52,962 nt of DNA, taken from assembly GCA_001302245.1 (NCBI GenBank), contig LGYU01000026.1, positions 1-52,962 on the forward strand, written 5' to 3'. The DNA is from Chitinophagaceae bacterium PMP191F (GTDB taxonomy: Bacteria; Bacteroidota; Bacteroidia; Chitinophagales; Chitinophagaceae). Shown piece by piece: positions 52,745 to 52,962 of the stretch (position 1 is its first letter; every line of letters starts with the position of its first letter). The notes under the pieces are model-generated. The model saw only the letters and a list, made by a program, of their open reading frames with translations, searched no databases and was not told where the DNA came from. Made by a program: the position numbers and the translations under genes.

Positions 52745-52962
52745 GAACAACATGCGGATTTTGTAAGACAGGGGGGAAATAACCGGTACAAAACCATTGC
52801 CGGGCGATACAATTTTTATTGTTGTGTATAATGGTAACAACTTTGTAGCAACAGTGACCATACAGGCTTAACAATAATAGTTTTTGGTAAACAATTCCCC
52901 GTCGAAGAAACCTATGATGTAAAAGTGCTGTATATAAATCAGGGACTATCTCAGTAACTGTG

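Overview
The window comes from a member of the Bacteroidota, most likely a Chitinophaga-like member of the Chitinophagaceae (inference). The reasons are the fused B12-dependent mutase IcmF, the long Bacteroidota/plant-type IspG, BatB/BatC, a TonB-receptor-like outer membrane barrel, many short lipoproteins, genes that start without Shine-Dalgarno sites, and promoters of the TAnnTTTG type. No insertion sequence, prophage or CRISPR array was seen.

Layout. 1-7.9 kb holds a secreted beta-propeller/phosphoesterase, a sugar nucleotidyltransferase and icmF on the minus strand, then an amidohydrolase. 8-13 kb holds periplasmic trehalase, two lipoproteins (one a class D beta-lactamase fold that has lost its catalytic motifs) and a BatB-BatC pair. 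13.4-23.2 kb is housekeeping: ispG, a WYL regulator, a DinB protein, divergent galK/galM, a lipoprotein, nadB and a DUF763 protein. 23.4-30.9 kb holds a lone FtsX-type permease and a complete TolC-MacA-MacB tripartite efflux operon. 30.9-38.7 kb holds an Nei/Fpg glycosylase, a PfpI-family protein, a TonB-receptor-like barrel, a DEAD-box helicase, an amidase lipoprotein and an ECF sigma operon.

38.9-44.7 kb looks like a DNA-damage island: a DUF72 protein, umuC, umuD, two tandem 2H-phosphoesterase-like proteins and a PA0069-family radical SAM protein. A perfect 19-bp palindrome lies between the divergent umuD and 2H genes. UmuD has lost its Ser/Lys catalytic dyad and both 2H proteins have eroded HxT motifs. 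An intrinsic terminator sits just before umuC. 45.2-47.9 kb is a signalling unit (lipoprotein, membrane protein, histidine kinase, response regulator). It is followed by a short transcription unit with a 31-codon ORF and an attenuator-like terminator.

The most interesting part is 48.4-52.7 kb. An intact RtcB RNA ligase and a slipin (SPFH) protein lie downstream of a 145-aa protein of unknown function, a decayed AAA ATPase and at least five tRNA-like elements. Two of these form full cloverleaves (anticodons UAU and GUG) and three are reduced or rearranged. RtcB seals cleaved tRNAs, so the locus reads as a tRNA-repair island carrying its own tRNA-like RNAs as substrates, decoys or sensors. Part of it is decaying in this genome. 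The last 218 bases (52745-52962) hold nothing I recognise.
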